This document shows, in pieces, positions 45,240-57,571 of a DNA stretch of 64,000 nt (positions are counted from its first letter, which is position 1; each line of letters opens with the position of its first letter). Position numbers and translations under genes: made by a program. Under the pieces are notes generated by a model. That model saw only the letters and a list, made by a program, of their open reading frames with translations. It was not told the DNA's origin and made no database searches. The DNA lies in NCBI RefSeq assembly GCF_029784155.1, contig NC_073691.1:124620714-124684713 (forward strand). Reading direction: 5' to 3'. This stretch comes from Uranotaenia lowii. Its lineage: Eukaryota > Arthropoda > Insecta > Diptera > Culicidae.

Positions 45240-45608
45240 ATATTTAAGAGATTTCACTGGAAATGTTCCTTCACTGCTTTGATGACCGCTGGAGTCCGTA
45301 CGCTACGTTTGTTTACCAGATTTCTCCTGGGAGCTGCCGTACCTTTATCCTTGAAACGTTTAATTGCCCTGTAGACGAATAATATGCGTCAAATTCGATT
45401 GTGATTGCTTCCCCGTAATCTCGATGTTAGTCAATCCTTGCAGATGCTAGACCCATATTTGTTCTTTATATGAATCCAATGCAATATTTTTCAGATCGGT
45501 ACTGAAAACTGACTTTATTTATTCCTCCGAATAAACAGTAAAAACGTAACTTTTTCAAAACGCGGCAGTTGAATACGTATATCACTTCTATGTTGCCATC
45601 CTGTAGAT
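45240..45608 (-). pseudogene. truncated Tc1/mariner-type transposase relic
   Basis: The minus strand encodes AIKRFKDKGTAAPRRN and then RSVRTPAVIKAV (45275-45365). This is the linker between the two helix-turn-helix units of Tc1/mariner-like transposases (IKRF.DTG....R..VRTP..I.AV). Stops and frameshifts surround it and the catalytic domain is absent. GTTGCCATCCTGTA at 45594-45607 may be the element's 5' terminus; GTTGCCACCCTGTA recurs at 47431. Confidence 0.5.
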
Positions 45609-46077
45609 TCCTGATTCCAAACTTGTCTTTCTCATAACAAAATTGCATCGGAATCGATTTTAATATCATCTATAAATAGTAAAATTACAAACAAAGTACT
45701 CGAGTTCAAATTTTTCACATTGGTGTTCGATTATGGCCCGTGAACGCTTTTCAGAGTTTTTGCGAGACGTTTTTCAATGCACCCAACCTCGAATGCCTAA
45801 CGACGTCCAACTATCCTAGCATGTATCCCCAGATATTGAAGTCTATTGGAAAAATCCGATGACGATGCAGTCCATTCTGATTAACTGACGAACCAAGTTT
45901 CGCCATTTCTGATCGTTGAATGCTTATGCGCCGGAGCTGAATTTTGTTGAAACTTAACTCAATCTGTATTTGACAAGAAGCATTTTGGCGCCTTTGAAAA
46001 TGTGTTGAAAGTTATAACCAATGTAATAGTCGATGTTGCCTCCAGAGTAAAGAACTGTTCATCCGAAAAACAAAATA

Positions 46078-47293
46078 AAGGGTGTTCGGATCAAAAAGTG
46101 GTCAAACTAAACTACGTGTAAATCGAGTATTTGTTTATTAAGTAAATCAAAGTATCATTCATTTTATAGTTCAATATGTATGAAAGGCGGAAAAAATACT
46201 CAGTTAAGATTTCGGTTGACCTAGTCCAAATAAGCGAGCCTTTCGTTTGACGCCTGTCATAAGGTTTTGTACAGTCAGCTTATCCACTTTCTTTGCTGCA
46301 GAACGCCAGTTTGCTTTAAACTGATTCTCGCTGCTTATAGTTTTTTTGGTCTCCTTAAAATTCACAACTATCGCCCAATATTTTCCGATTGGGCGAAGTT
46401 CTGGTGTGTTGGGAGGGTTCTCATTCTTGGGCACAACCTGAATGTTGTTAGCGGCATACCACTCCAAGGCCTTTTTTTGTAATGGCTAGATGCATAATCC
46501 GGCCAAAACAGCACAGATAAGTCATATTTCTTCAGAAACGGCAGTAAAAGCTTTTGAAGAGTGTCACGAAAATTTTCTTGTTGAAGGTTCAGGTTGCAAC
46601 ACAAATTTAGCTTTTCAAGCAACTGGTACAGATAACTTACCAAACGAGATATTTCTTAGCAAATTTTGATAATTTAATATGCTTGGAAATGTCTGCCTAC
46701 TTTCCCCTTTGCGGTTGCTGTAAAATATTCTTGTTCCGGAAGCTGTCTAAAGTCTGTCTTGGCGTAGGTTTCGTCGTCCATTACCACACTATCAAACTTT
46801 GTCAACAATGTCATAAATATACAGGTTCCGAGAACTTGCTTTTTGCTGAGGTTTTGCTTTTCATTGCGATTAGCTACCTTCTTATAAGTCGATAGTCCGG
46901 ATAGTTTTTAAGCTTCATGCAAGGTTGTAAACGATATTCCCAACTTACTGGCGACATCTAGAACGGAGAGATTGGAGTTTATCTTGAAAGTGCTAGCCAC
47001 TCTTCTGTTCGGATTTCGATTGAACCCAAATCTTAGCTTTGTAGTTGTCGACATACGTTTCCCGAACACTTTTATTACTTTGGTAACGGTTGATTTAGCC
47101 ACATTCAACGATTTTGCTATTTCTGCGTGCGTGTAGTTAGGATTTTCAACTATGGCCCTAATGTCAAAAACCAAAAATAAACATCATTCTACACACACAC
47201 ATCTACAAAATGAGGGGTATTGAGGTTTTTTATATGAATGAATGAAAAAATACGGCGAATTTAAGTTTACCACTTTTTGGTCCGAACACCCTT
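46078..47293 (-). mobile_element. mariner-type element, 1216 bp, TA-flanked
   Basis: Terminal inverted repeats of about 28 bp start AAGGGTGTTCGGA and read CAAAAAGTGG further in. TA lies on both sides (46076-46077, 47294-47295). The single decayed transposase is on the minus strand. The size is normal for the superfamily. It cannot move on its own. Confidence 0.9.
46204..47174 (-). pseudogene. mosquito D37E-type mariner transposase, broken
   Basis: N-terminal DNA-binding part (46908-47174) has a helix-turn-helix reading AEIAKSLNVAKSTVTKVI. The catalytic core shows VMDDETYAKTDF (first Asp, about 46775) and FWPDYASSHY (second Asp, about 46500). A frameshift follows in a seven-A run, then NPPNTPELRPIGKYW. 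The third catalytic residue, Glu in RPIEKYW, is Gly here. Allowing for the frameshift, 37 residues separate the second Asp from that position. That spacing defines the ITmD37E group known from mosquitoes. Several frames are needed to read it, so it is inactive. Confidence 0.8.
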
Positions 47294-47299
47294 TAGTGA

Positions 47300-48080
47300 T
47301 CATGAACATTTCAAACTGAAGTAAATACTTAGTTTGCAATTTTTCATCTTATAGATCATATTGAAATCGATTCCGGAGAGAAATAAAAAATGGTTTGAGT
47401 TTTATGCAATAAACACTGTATCACTTTGACGTTGCCACCCTGTATGCAAACATTCATAAATGGATGATCTGTTCCAAAAATTAACGCCTCAGTAGGAGCG
47501 GATGAGTATACTTGATCAATTTTTCTTATATGCATCGTACCTTTTGTATTTTCTGACAGCGTGTAATTTCAAGTTTATAAGGAGTGTATTCGAAAAAATA
47601 CAACACTTTGTTTTGTGAATAATTGTTGAATGCATGGCTGTAAATTGATGAAATTTCCAGCCAAGTTGCCTGATAATGTAATGTTCATATGTGGTAACTT
47701 TAGTGATATTCTGTCATGTGGTTTTTGATCTATCGTCCAATGAAGAAATTTTTCGACTTTTATTTTGGGACAACACGTGCGCCATCTAGAATGCATATTT
47801 TGAACTCCCCTGGATAACGTTTTCTGTTTCCCGAAGCTTGACCTTCAAAATAATTCGAAATTTTGAATTTGGTCGAAGTTATAACAAATTTAGCCGATTG
47901 TTCTCCATCGGCATAAAAACAACATATTTGACATTTTATCACTCCAATGACTCGATTCTAGATCCAATTAAAATAGAGTATAAACTCAGAGAAAACGGTC
48001 GCATTTGGAAGCAGTCTTCTTTGTATTTTTAGCTATTTATTGTGTCAATCGTTATGAAAAACTGAGTAATTTGGCGTTTC
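47300..48080. other. unannotated stretch
   Basis: GTTGCCACCCTGTA (47431-47444) matches the possible transposon end at 45594. Minus-strand frames at 47575-47942 are unrecognised and overlap in two frames. No supported gene. Confidence 0.35.
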
Positions 48081-48308
48081 AATAGATCGTTATTAGGCGA
48101 TATTTTGGCATACACAACAGAAGCAGAACATAAACTAATAAAATTTATAAAATCAAGTGGTCTTATCAAAAAATTATAAAAATCTAAATATTGTGGTAGT
48201 TTTAAGGCTTAATGTAATTAATTTTAAGTAGTTCATAAGATAAGACTCGAATGAACACTAAGTGTTTAAAAATTCTCAAATAAAATTTAAAAAAAAAATA
48301 GATCGTTA
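48081..48308 (+). mobile_element. 5'-truncated LINE tail with 12-bp target duplication
   Basis: AATAGATCGTTA occurs at 48081-48092 and again at 48297-48308. The 204 bp between them end in AATAAA and poly(A). The start encodes AYTTEAEHKLIKFIKSSGL and stops, fitting the C-terminus of a Jockey-like reverse-transcriptase ORF, followed by a short 3' UTR. A classic dead-on-arrival non-LTR insertion. Confidence 0.75.
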
Positions 48309-48309
48309 G

Positions 48310-50810
48310 TCTTCAAGTACTAGACATTTTTTTTCAATTTTTTCTCCTTCTTTATCTCTGGAAAATACAGGCGAAGGCGAAAAGTTTCTGATTGGAATCG
48401 TGCCAGGTGACCGATAAAGAGTTCGTTTTGCTGTCCACTACGAAATTTTTCAAAATCTTTTCCTACAAGTAGTCCAAATATTTATCATGCTTACGATTTG
48501 ACCACCGTATTTTGTTTATTTAACCAGTGGCCAGCTTTTTTACCTTGTAAAAATCATGTCAGCCCTATATATAAGTCAGCTAGACGAACCAGTTAGAAAA
48601 ATTTGACTTTTTTTTGAGGAATTTATACCTCTACTCATATTTTTGGATTGAGTTTGAAAAAAACCTCTCAGATTCCTCTCACTTCATCGAATCAATTATC
48701 TTCACTTTTATTCAAATTTTAGGTCGTTATTGGATCCTCTTGGACTACTTAAACGATTAACTATGTGAATTTAGGTCTAATAGTTGATTTCCAGCTGTTT
48801 TTGGATCTCCCTTTGGAACTTTTGCTGGATTTTTCTCGATTCTGCCCAACAAAATTTGTCAATGATCTTCAGTATTGAACGATATCTAAAAAACCACTTG
48901 ATAGAATTTCACCAAATTTTGTACACTTACACAATACATTACTTGATAGCTTCACTGAAAATTTCATCAATTTCCACCGATGCATTCGAAAGTTATTCAC
49001 AAAAAAACTGTTGCATTTAATTGGAATACAATCCTTTTGCTGCAAAAGTTAGATCAATACATGAACCAGTAGATGAACAAGAAGGTTTTTCGTGGAACTA
49101 AAAAAAATGTGATATTTTGAAAGTCAATAGATACTTGATCCTTTATTAAAGGTGATTTGATCCTTTAATCAGGGTGCCCTAAGCTACGGCAAAAACCATG
49201 CAAAATGTAAAGATAAAAGTTTCATTGACTTCTGAGACCTTATAAGTTTTTATTTCACAGTTTATAAGTATCAGACCAAAAGAATTGTGAAAGTTTGTCT
49301 ACTACCCTATGTCATTGCACAGTTAAAGGCGCAATTTTCAGATAAAAGAACTTTTTGAGTCCTATTTATCAGGAGATAATTGGATTAATATAAGTCATTG
49401 GACAAATACAATTAATTTCCTGCTTAGCAATGATCAACATCCATTCAGAAGAAAAATAAACCATTTTGGACTCGAGGGACCAAGTGAACCCATAACATAC
49501 CTACATTTTGTAAAACTTTTTCATAAAAAAATGGAAGTTTAGTATAGCTTTGAAAATATGCCATTAAAGTTTTAATTTTATACTCTATGGATTGAGGATT
49601 GCAGTTATAACAAAAACATAATTGTATTTTTTTACTTACTTTTCGGTTCGGTCGGTTGTCTTCTATCAATTGAAATAGTCAAATCATTGTTTATTTCTTC
49701 TTACCCAAATCAAAATTTTCGATTCCGTGGAAAAATCGAAATCAATTTCTTTCTTCGAAGTTGGAAGGAAAAAAAAACATCCTGAGAACAAACGGTGCTT
49801 GGTTTGTGTTACGTAATCCACTTGATATTTACACGAAAGAAAAAAAAAACCAACGGGTCACTCGTGGTCGTCATAGCATGTCATGCCTAGCCATGGCGTG
49901 CCGAACTAGGTAGGCCGTCCATTTTGTTTGGATTTGTGAATGAACGTGTGGTGGGGAGGGTCACCGGAAGGAGAGACTTCAAGTGCTTCAAGTAAGGCCG
50001 CACAAACACAAACTGACCCCCACGATGACGACGACGGGTGAATCAAAAATACATACAGTCACAAACAAACGAATGCAAATGACGATTTCCCGAGTTGAAG
50101 TTTGGTGGAGAAAATCCGAACGGAGTGGGGGGTCAACCCAATTTTGGTCACAAAAACCTATCGATGATGCGGTTCGATGTGGACGTTGTCCTTCCACTAA
50201 AAATGCTTCCTAGCAATTTGTAGCAGTCCTCCCGGCGAGCTCGGGGGTTTGCTTCGCTTCATCCTCCCGTGTTGATGTGTAAATATTTATGTAGAAATAT
50301 TGAAGAGGAAGATATGAATATCGATGTTATCTAATGAGTAATTAAACTGCATCAAAGGAAAATGAATAATGAACAGTAATGTTGCATTAACATTATCACA
50401 TTATTAAATATTTAGATCACATGTATTATTCAAATAATGATGGTTTTCACTCAGTACATTGAATCCTTTGAAAACATGGGGGTTTTTGTAAGCGTGTAAG
50501 CGTTAAGAGATGAATAAATCAATGCCATCTGGAAATTTTATTTACAATTTGTTCTTGATTTTTTTTATCAATTCAAGCATAAATTTTTGATTAACTAATT
50601 TCCGACCCCAAAAATATAACAAAAGTGTGCGAAACCAAAATAGCACCACATATTTCAAATATAATCTTTACCATGCCTTGGAAGGCTTCGAAGCGGTGCA
50701 TAAATGCTGAACGAAATAAATTATATTTATTGATGGAAAACACGGAAAATTTAATGGCCAGGCGTGTTTCGTGTTATATAAGTTTTAAGTGTGTTTCCTT
50801 CTGTATTTCC
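48310..50810. other. unannotated stretch
   Basis: No supported gene, RNA or repeat family. 49790-50270 is richer in GC, with TGTGGTGGGGAGGG and GACGACGACG tracts. Overlapping unrecognised frames occur on both strands (49983-50213). It may be intronic or regulatory host sequence. Confidence 0.3.
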
Positions 50811-50814
50811 ACTA

Positions 50815-52112
50815 AAGTCTGTTTCACATAGAATCTGGTCGGATAAAATAGATCATTTCTTCGCAAAGAAATAACGTACAACAAAAGTAAAAATGTCATT
50901 TTGTAGGATTTTTATTGCACTTTAAGGAAAAAAAACATAAAAGTCATTCGTCAGCTTTTCGGATGAATTTTCGAGCTTTTTTGTGATACCACTCATCATT
51001 TTCTGCACAGTTCTGCTGGTAACCTCATTCGCCATCTTGTTCCACCACTTTTCCATTAGAGCGGGTTTTCCATGGTTCTGCCACATTTTTTCAGTTTGCT
51101 TTAAACTATTGCCTAATATTTCTCGATGGGACGAAAATCCGGACAGTTTGGTGGATTGAAACTTTTTTCAACAAAATCGATCTTGTTATCCTTATACCAC
51201 TTAACGACATCCCGGCTGTAGTGGCAGCTTGCCAGGTCCGGCCAGAACTTCACCGGACCTTTGTGGGACCGAATGAATGGCAAAACCCTCTTCTGGAAAC
51301 ATTCTTCTTTGTAAACATTTCCATTCATTGTGTCCCCAGTGATGAAAATCAAAGACTTCTTCCCACAACTTCAGATCCCTTGCCAAATCATCAACTTACG
51401 AGCAAATTAATCTGCGAAAACAAACTTGAATCCACACGCAAAATTCCCTTTACGCTTCGCAAGGTAAAATTTGTTACCGGGTATTTGTCCAAAATCCAAT
51501 TTGACGTAAGTTTCGTCGTCCATCAAAATGCATCCGTTGTACTTGGTCAACACTTTCTCGTACAACTTCCTTTCCCTGGTTTTGGCAACCAGGTTTTGTT
51601 TCAGCGTCCTGTTGGGGTGTTTGCTTGCATGATACGACCGCAAGCCTTCTCGCAAACAAATTCGTCGTTCGTACTGTGGTTCGTCTTGATCGTTTTTGCC
51701 AAATCACGCAAGGAGATTCCAGGATTATTGTGAACTGATCGAATTAACTTTGCTCGCAGCTTCCGGTCATATGTTCCACTTTTACGCCTGGTTTGTTTTT
51801 CTCGATCCACCGTAAGGGTCTCCCGGTAACATTGCAGCACCGAATTTACAGTCGATTTTGGATGTTTCAGGAATTTCGCGATCTTTACCCCTGACCACGT
51901 CGGTTTCTCTACTTGAGTGTGCAGAATTTTCTCTCGCCTTTCGCGTTCCATCGTCGATAACTTTTGACTGACTGCTTCAATCTTGATGAAATTTTCATCA
52001 CTAAGTAAACAAACCATCTGGATCAAAACACTGTCAATAGATTCGCGATGTGACAACTAGGAGCGCTGCAGTAAATTAAAAGATGGGACCTGATTCTATG
52101 TGAAACAGACTT
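50815..52112 (-). mobile_element. mariner-type element, 1298 bp, TA-flanked
   Basis: Terminal inverted repeats begin AAGTCTGTTTCACATAGAAT (50815 and inverted to 52112), with TA on both sides (50813-50814, 52113-52114). The decayed transposase is on the minus strand. Confidence 0.92.
50935..51951 (-). pseudogene. D37E mariner transposase, broken but with intact triad
   Basis: Probable start ATG at 51949-51951 (MERERREKILHTQ). The N-terminus has helix-turn-helix motifs (VKIAKFLKHPKSTVNSVL). The core keeps ILMDDETYVKLDF (about 51520), KFWPDLASCHY (about 51240) and NPPNCPDFRPIEKY (about 51125). Exactly 37 residues lie between the second Asp and Glu. Damage: frameshifts near 51640 and 51405, TAG in place of the Trp after RPIEKY, a further TAA, and another frameshift before a conserved-looking tail (about 51070-50940). 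Its TIRs differ from the 46-kb copy, so it is another lineage of the same group. Confidence 0.85.
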
Positions 52113-52114
52113 TA

Positions 52115-52796
52115 AATACAAAAATTAATTGTAGGATCGTGGACTAACGCAGCTGACTTCGACAGAAATATAACAAAAGTAGGTAATACCAAAACTTCCT
52201 CTTTTCATTCCATACACCGTACCACTTTCTTGGTCAAAAATATGTTTAAAAATGTATTCAAAATTCGTGTTATTTGAACTTTCGGTTTGCGGTTCCTATT
52301 TTCAGAAAACAGTTTCAATTAGAAGTCACTAATTTTGACCGAATTAGGGATCAAAAAAGCACCGCTAATTTTTCGATTAATGAATACGCTCATTTTAAAA
52401 GATTAATAACTTTATTCTGATACTTAAAAAGATAAAGTTAAAAAACCAGTATCCGATTTTGGACCGATCCTCTTGATGAACGCATGAAAATCGAGCCGAT
52501 AACATCCTTTTATCCGATCTGGGTCTCTTTGGCTCATTCGACAATTCGGAAACTCGTGTAACGGGATGTTTTGGTCCTATTTCGAATCCCGTGATTGTTG
52601 TGCGGAATTCGGAATGGAATTGGGGGATCCGGACTATGTTGTTGGAGTCCGGATCTCCGGCGTGGTTATGTTCCGAAAAATTTAGTCCGTGTAGTGGAGT
52701 GTTGTGTCGGGACTCGGGAGCCAGATAAAAATGTTTTTGGTGTGTGCTTCGGGTGCTTGTTGCCTCCTTCCCGCGCGGAACCTTTGGATAAAATTA
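52115..52796. other. unannotated stretch, GC-rich second half
   Basis: 52560-52790 is GC-rich with a 74-codon open frame starting at GTG (52595-52819) that runs into the MITE at 52799. No family recognised. It may be part of an old retroelement or a gene piece. Confidence 0.3.
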
Positions 52797-52798
52797 TA

Positions 52799-53774
52799 GG
52801 GGAGAATGAGGATACTTGATCCCTGGGGATACTTGATTCCTCAGCTATATCTTAAAACTGGAATGTCTTACAAAGATCAAATGTTCTAGAAAAATGTGCC
52901 AAAATGAGCAAAATAACAATGCTTGTAGTTTAAAAAATGTTAACAAAATAATTGTTTGAGTAATTGCACTTTGTTTTAAAAATTTCACAAAATGTAACTT
53001 GAAGATCTTTTTTCATCACTTTAAAATGTTCCTTACATGGGAAAATCATGAACAAAATATTTGTTCCAATGTAGCAATCGTTCGAGCGTAAAATGAACTT
53101 CATAATGCCATATTTTCAAAGTAATGGAAAACTCTCAACATTTTTCAGAAAAAGTTTTCTAAAATGTTGATTATGGGTACAATTGATCCCCTAGAGTTGG
53201 GTAAATTGATCCCCCCTTCCAAACGGCATATTCTCCTTCTGAATTGATCGTTATGATTGCTGATTACAAAATAACTAATACTTTTCCAAAAAATTTCATT
53301 TTATCAAACAATTGTCTAAAGAAAAGAGCAAAAATAATTAATTTTCTCTTAATTTTAAAAAATAGCGCCTTTAAGTATGCAATGTTAACAGCGTTGAGAC
53401 AAAGTTATAGAATTTTCTTCTTAAGTCTGCTATAAATTGTGAAATGAGAACAAACGTGACTAAAATAGTCAATTAACATTCTATCTTGGGGTTTTGTTCG
53501 ATTTTTATACAAGGATTAGGTCTTCCTGAATAAAAGATCAAGTCTCCTTCAATAGGGGATCAAGTCTCCCCTAACTTCAGAAAAATCGCATTTTTTTTAC
53601 TCCCACGAAAATGCTTCTAGTTCATCAACGGGTTCAAGTATCGTTCTAATTTTTGGAACATAGAAACTTGAAATTACAAGCTGTCAGAAAACGTCAAAGA
53701 CGGCGAGTTGCTAAATTTTTCCAAAAAGATATGGTGAAAATAAGAAAAGGGGATCAAGTATCCCCACTCTCCCC
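52799..53774. mobile_element. 976-bp TA-flanked MITE with GGGGATCAAGTATCC motifs
   Basis: The left end GGGGAGAATGAGGATACTTG and the reverse complement of the right end (GGGGAGAGTGGGGATACTTG) match. TA lies on both sides (52797-52798, 53775-53776). The GATCAAGT/ACTTGATC core recurs inside (52830, 53187, 53205, 53548, 53567, 53752). No coding capacity. Confidence 0.8.
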
Positions 53775-53776
53775 TA

Positions 53777-56625
53777 AGGGATTATTGCATGCATGTTCTC
53801 CATTCCACGAACTTTTATCTTTTTAGTCGCTTCTCTGGTCAACTTTTAGCGACGGTTTCCACTGTTTACAGCCTGTTGTACGACCCTTAAAAGGCTAGGC
53901 AAAATCAATTAGGTATCAATCTCTTTCCCGCAGAACACACTTCACTTACCTTCTTCAATTCTCGTAAACACTCCCCTCTCATCTGACTCGATCCACGTTT
54001 TTAGACCAATTGAAAAAAAACTACTCCATGTCTTCGGAAAGTTACAACCGTGTATTCCTTCTTAAACTGGAACTGCATAAAACGAATACTTGGGTAATAA
54101 ATTCCTAATAACTGTAGCTTTCTTTTTATTTGATCATAAGGATTTTAACACCAGGATGTGACTTGATAGGCTGTGCTTATTCGTGAGAGACTTGTTTTCG
54201 GAGGTGCAAAGTTTTAAGAAGTTTTTCATGCAAAAAATGAATTGTGAAAAATTGTCAATGATTGGATTTGGTCCATTTCTGAGACTTCTGCTTTCTTTTG
54301 GCTGCGATTCGCATGGCAATGAAGACAATTGCTGATGGAAAAGGAGATTCATCCTTTCCAGGTTTCCCAGGATCTTGTGAAGAAAAATTTGGAAGAAAGT
54401 ATTCTCTTGGAGGATGCGCTTTTAGGATGCAAATTTCGATCGATTCGAGCCGAATTGTCTTGAAGAACTAAGAGGATGAAATGTGATTGATTAGAAAATT
54501 GGGAAACGTTTTTATTTTCTTAGACCCCCGAAATCGGAACCGCCTTCGGGAGTCATCATTGCTTTGCCAGCGGAAGAACGGATTGACTCGAGTTGGAGAT
54601 GTTTGCTGAAAAGAAGACCCGGATTACATCACAATTTCTAAGAAGTTTAACTCACAATCTTTTACCAATTGGTTAGAGCTACATCATGGTATACATTCAA
54701 ATGGTATTTTGAAGAGGAAGGAACTAGCTTAATTTGGTGAGATTGTTTAATAGGTAGGAATTTATGGAACACATCATTATTATTATATTGATTAGTCCTA
54801 TTTGTCATGAAGGATCCCCATATCTAAAACCCTCCCCAATCCTTCCTGAAACAGCTTCATAAGTCGTAAGTCGTAGTTCTCTGCTCCTAAAGAGTTTATT
54901 TCCCTATCATGATTACCTACATTGACTTGCCACGTTTGCAATATAGTAAATGATTTGGCGTTTTATCTGTATAGGATATCAAAAGTGTATTTTAAAAAGC
55001 GGAATTCTCAATAAGTTAAGCAATAACAATTTTTTTTTGCAATAGTATGGTTAGTTGACAAAAACGCGATGAACGTGATACCTATTAAACATTTGATGTT
55101 TTAATTATTATATTTCGTATAATCATTATTTTATTCCTGACCACCCTTTCGGCATGGTGCGTTCTTTCCAATAGTTTTGGCGTTCTACTCCACGATGTGC
55201 TTTCTAGCAGTTTGATTTAAAAAAAAATCATGAAAATCTAGTTTTTATATTATTTATTTTTTAAATTAATATTAACAGATTTTAGAATAGTTTATTTTTT
55301 TATTGCAACATAACACGTTCAAATTTTGTTCCACCTGTAGTGTTAGAAAATTTGCCTTATAGTTACTTCAATTTTCAATCAAACTGGCATTCCTCAATCT
55401 TGAATGTGCTTCAATCGTTAAATAGATGTTACTGTTACCTTGAAATTGAATTACCCTCTTGCACATTAAACACACTAAGTTCATAGGAACCTGTTCGAGT
55501 ATCGGCATAAAATATTTCGCAAAAGTTGCTTCCACTTCTGAATGTTCTCGTCATAGTGGGAAGGGACACTTGCTACACTTTGACAAATTCTCCTCATCAT
55601 GAAACAAAAGACACCGACAAAGCAAATAAACAAACAAACAAACAGGCGAAAGACAAACCATTGGAAACATCACAACGCCCCCTCCTCAGCTCGAGCTCAT
55701 TTCGGTTCGTTTCCTGCACATATTTTTTTCCGCTGCGGCCGTAAATCAAAATGGTACCAAAACAATCGTTAAGGACTTTTGACGAGCTTTGTATAGCGAT
55801 CTCCATCTGTGCCATTTCCCATCAGCATCCTCCTCACACCCTCTCGAGGGGGATGAATTTTCCATACAACCTAATACTTACGAGTAACGAGTGTCCCGGG
55901 CTGGCTCAGTTATCACTTAACAGTCCCATGTCCAATTGAAAGGAAATCGGTTCCTTTCTAGCTTCAACAATTTTTTTAAATTTTGTTCGCAACGAACTTA
56001 TTTCTAACGCTTGAGACACTCTTGCTATCAGGCGGTGTATCTTCTGTTAACTTCCAAAAAAACAGGGGAGTGTGGGACAAAAAACCAGAAAACCATAACG
56101 AACGATATGCCAAGTATTCTCGCCCTCCCGGGTGGTTTTTCGTCTTCTCAAGGCACCACGGGCTTGAACCGATGCAATCGGAAGATTTTCCCTATTCACG
56201 AAATACCATAAATACAATCCTATTTCGGTAGGTAGAGGTATAATGGCTGTTGGAAAACGAACACTCTTTCTTCACACCAGGAAACGTACAGGAAGTTGTG
56301 TGAATTGCTTTTTAGTGTTTCGAAATTTGATTTCGTGGGAGTTGAATGCGGATGGTAATTTGAATAATTTTCCTATCGTTTTTTCCTTCTTTCACCGATA
56401 ATTTCGTGAGCCCTTTTGCTCGGAGAAATTGGGTTTCACTCTTGTCGGCCGTACACCGTTGAATATACTCCTCTAGATTTGGTAGGAAACAGCGAGGGTT
56501 GTTCGGGCCAAATGAATATTTCACGCCTTTCAGTTTGTCAATTTTGCGAGATGTTGGATGAGCGCTTCAAATTCCTCAGTCGGCGAATCGTACGTACCTG
56601 CAGGACGATTTCCGTTCTTTTGATT
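53777..56625. other. unannotated stretch
   Basis: No supported gene. A plus-strand frame at 54315-54473 (…IADGKGDSSFPGFPG…) and one at about 54521-54645 after a TTTTCTTAG acceptor look protein-like but are short and unlinked. (AAAC)4 lies at 55624-55640. 55500-56600 is less AT-rich with overlapping frames on both strands. No repeat family recognised. Confidence 0.3.
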
Positions 56626-56630
56626 AAATA

Positions 56631-57569
56631 CCGTCAAACGGGGCATCATGAAACAGCGGGGTTGGATGCAACACACTGAATCATTTTTTATTTTAATGTA
56701 TTGTAATAAAGTCATCTTTTAATGATTACAAAATGATAATGACATAATTTCTCGCATCTTAAACTTATTTTTTTAAGTTTTTTATTTTTATATAAAATTT
56801 AAAAAATCGAGCAATAAATGTACAAATTTTAACATTTTTCGATGGCGTAAAAAACTTTACCCAGTATGACGGATTGGCTTGAAAATATTATCTACAAACT
56901 TTTTACTGGTTTCCTCATGCTATACCAACACTGTTGGTGTAAAAATATTTTTCGAGCAATCACTCAATTTTTTTAAATAAATATTTTTATAATTCAGTTA
57001 GGTGTCTGGGGTAAAATGCAACAAAATGCAAATCTAAGAAAAACCTTGTAAATCTCAATTTCATGTGCTGAAATATGAATGTTTTGTATCACGCGTTTGA
57101 AAACATTGAAATTTCATTCACCCAAACATTTATTTTTATGTTTTCAGCTTGCAGAATTTTTCGTAGTATTATTAAACCCCTAAATGTATGCAGCATCCTT
57201 ATTTTCCGAAAAAATGTGAAAATTAATCTTAACAGACCAAAAAATGACTGCAATTGGTGTTTTCATGCGTAATGGTCTTTAAGGCATCGCAAATATATTA
57301 AAAACCATGAATTTTCATACGTGTTCATATGATTTTTCATTAAAAACAAAGTTTGTTGCAAGTTACCCCATTTTATAAGGAGGGTGAAAATTGCTTGTTT
57401 TTTGAAAATTAAAAATAACTAAAGAAACCAATAATTTTTCTAACTACGCCAATTTGATGTCCCATCATTCTTAAAACTTTTTATGCACAAGGGATAGGAT
57501 TAACTGTGAACATAAGATTTTTAGAAGCCATTGAAGTTGAAAATTGTTGCATGTTGCCCCAGTTGACGG
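56631..57569. mobile_element. 939-bp TA-flanked MITE with GGGGCA..ATG.AACA motifs
   Basis: The left end CCGTCAAACGGGGCATCATG and the reverse complement of the right end (CCGTCAACTGGGGCAACATG) match. TA flanks are at 56629-56630 and 57570-57571. Internal variants are GGGGTAAAATGCAACA (57008) and TTGCAAGTTACCCC (57356, reversed). Same design as 34025-36675 and 52799-53774, with a different motif. Non-coding. Confidence 0.8.
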
Positions 57570-57571
57570 TA

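Noticed and set aside
54315..54473. 53-codon plus-strand frame rich in Gly and Cys
   Set aside because: Short, overlapped by a longer minus-strand frame, with no splice link or recognised motif.
56312..56715. Adjacent minus-strand frames with protein-like composition and a CTGCAG|GTACGT donor
   Set aside because: Two different frames, both short; the right one overlaps the MITE starting at 56631 and no exon chain could be built.
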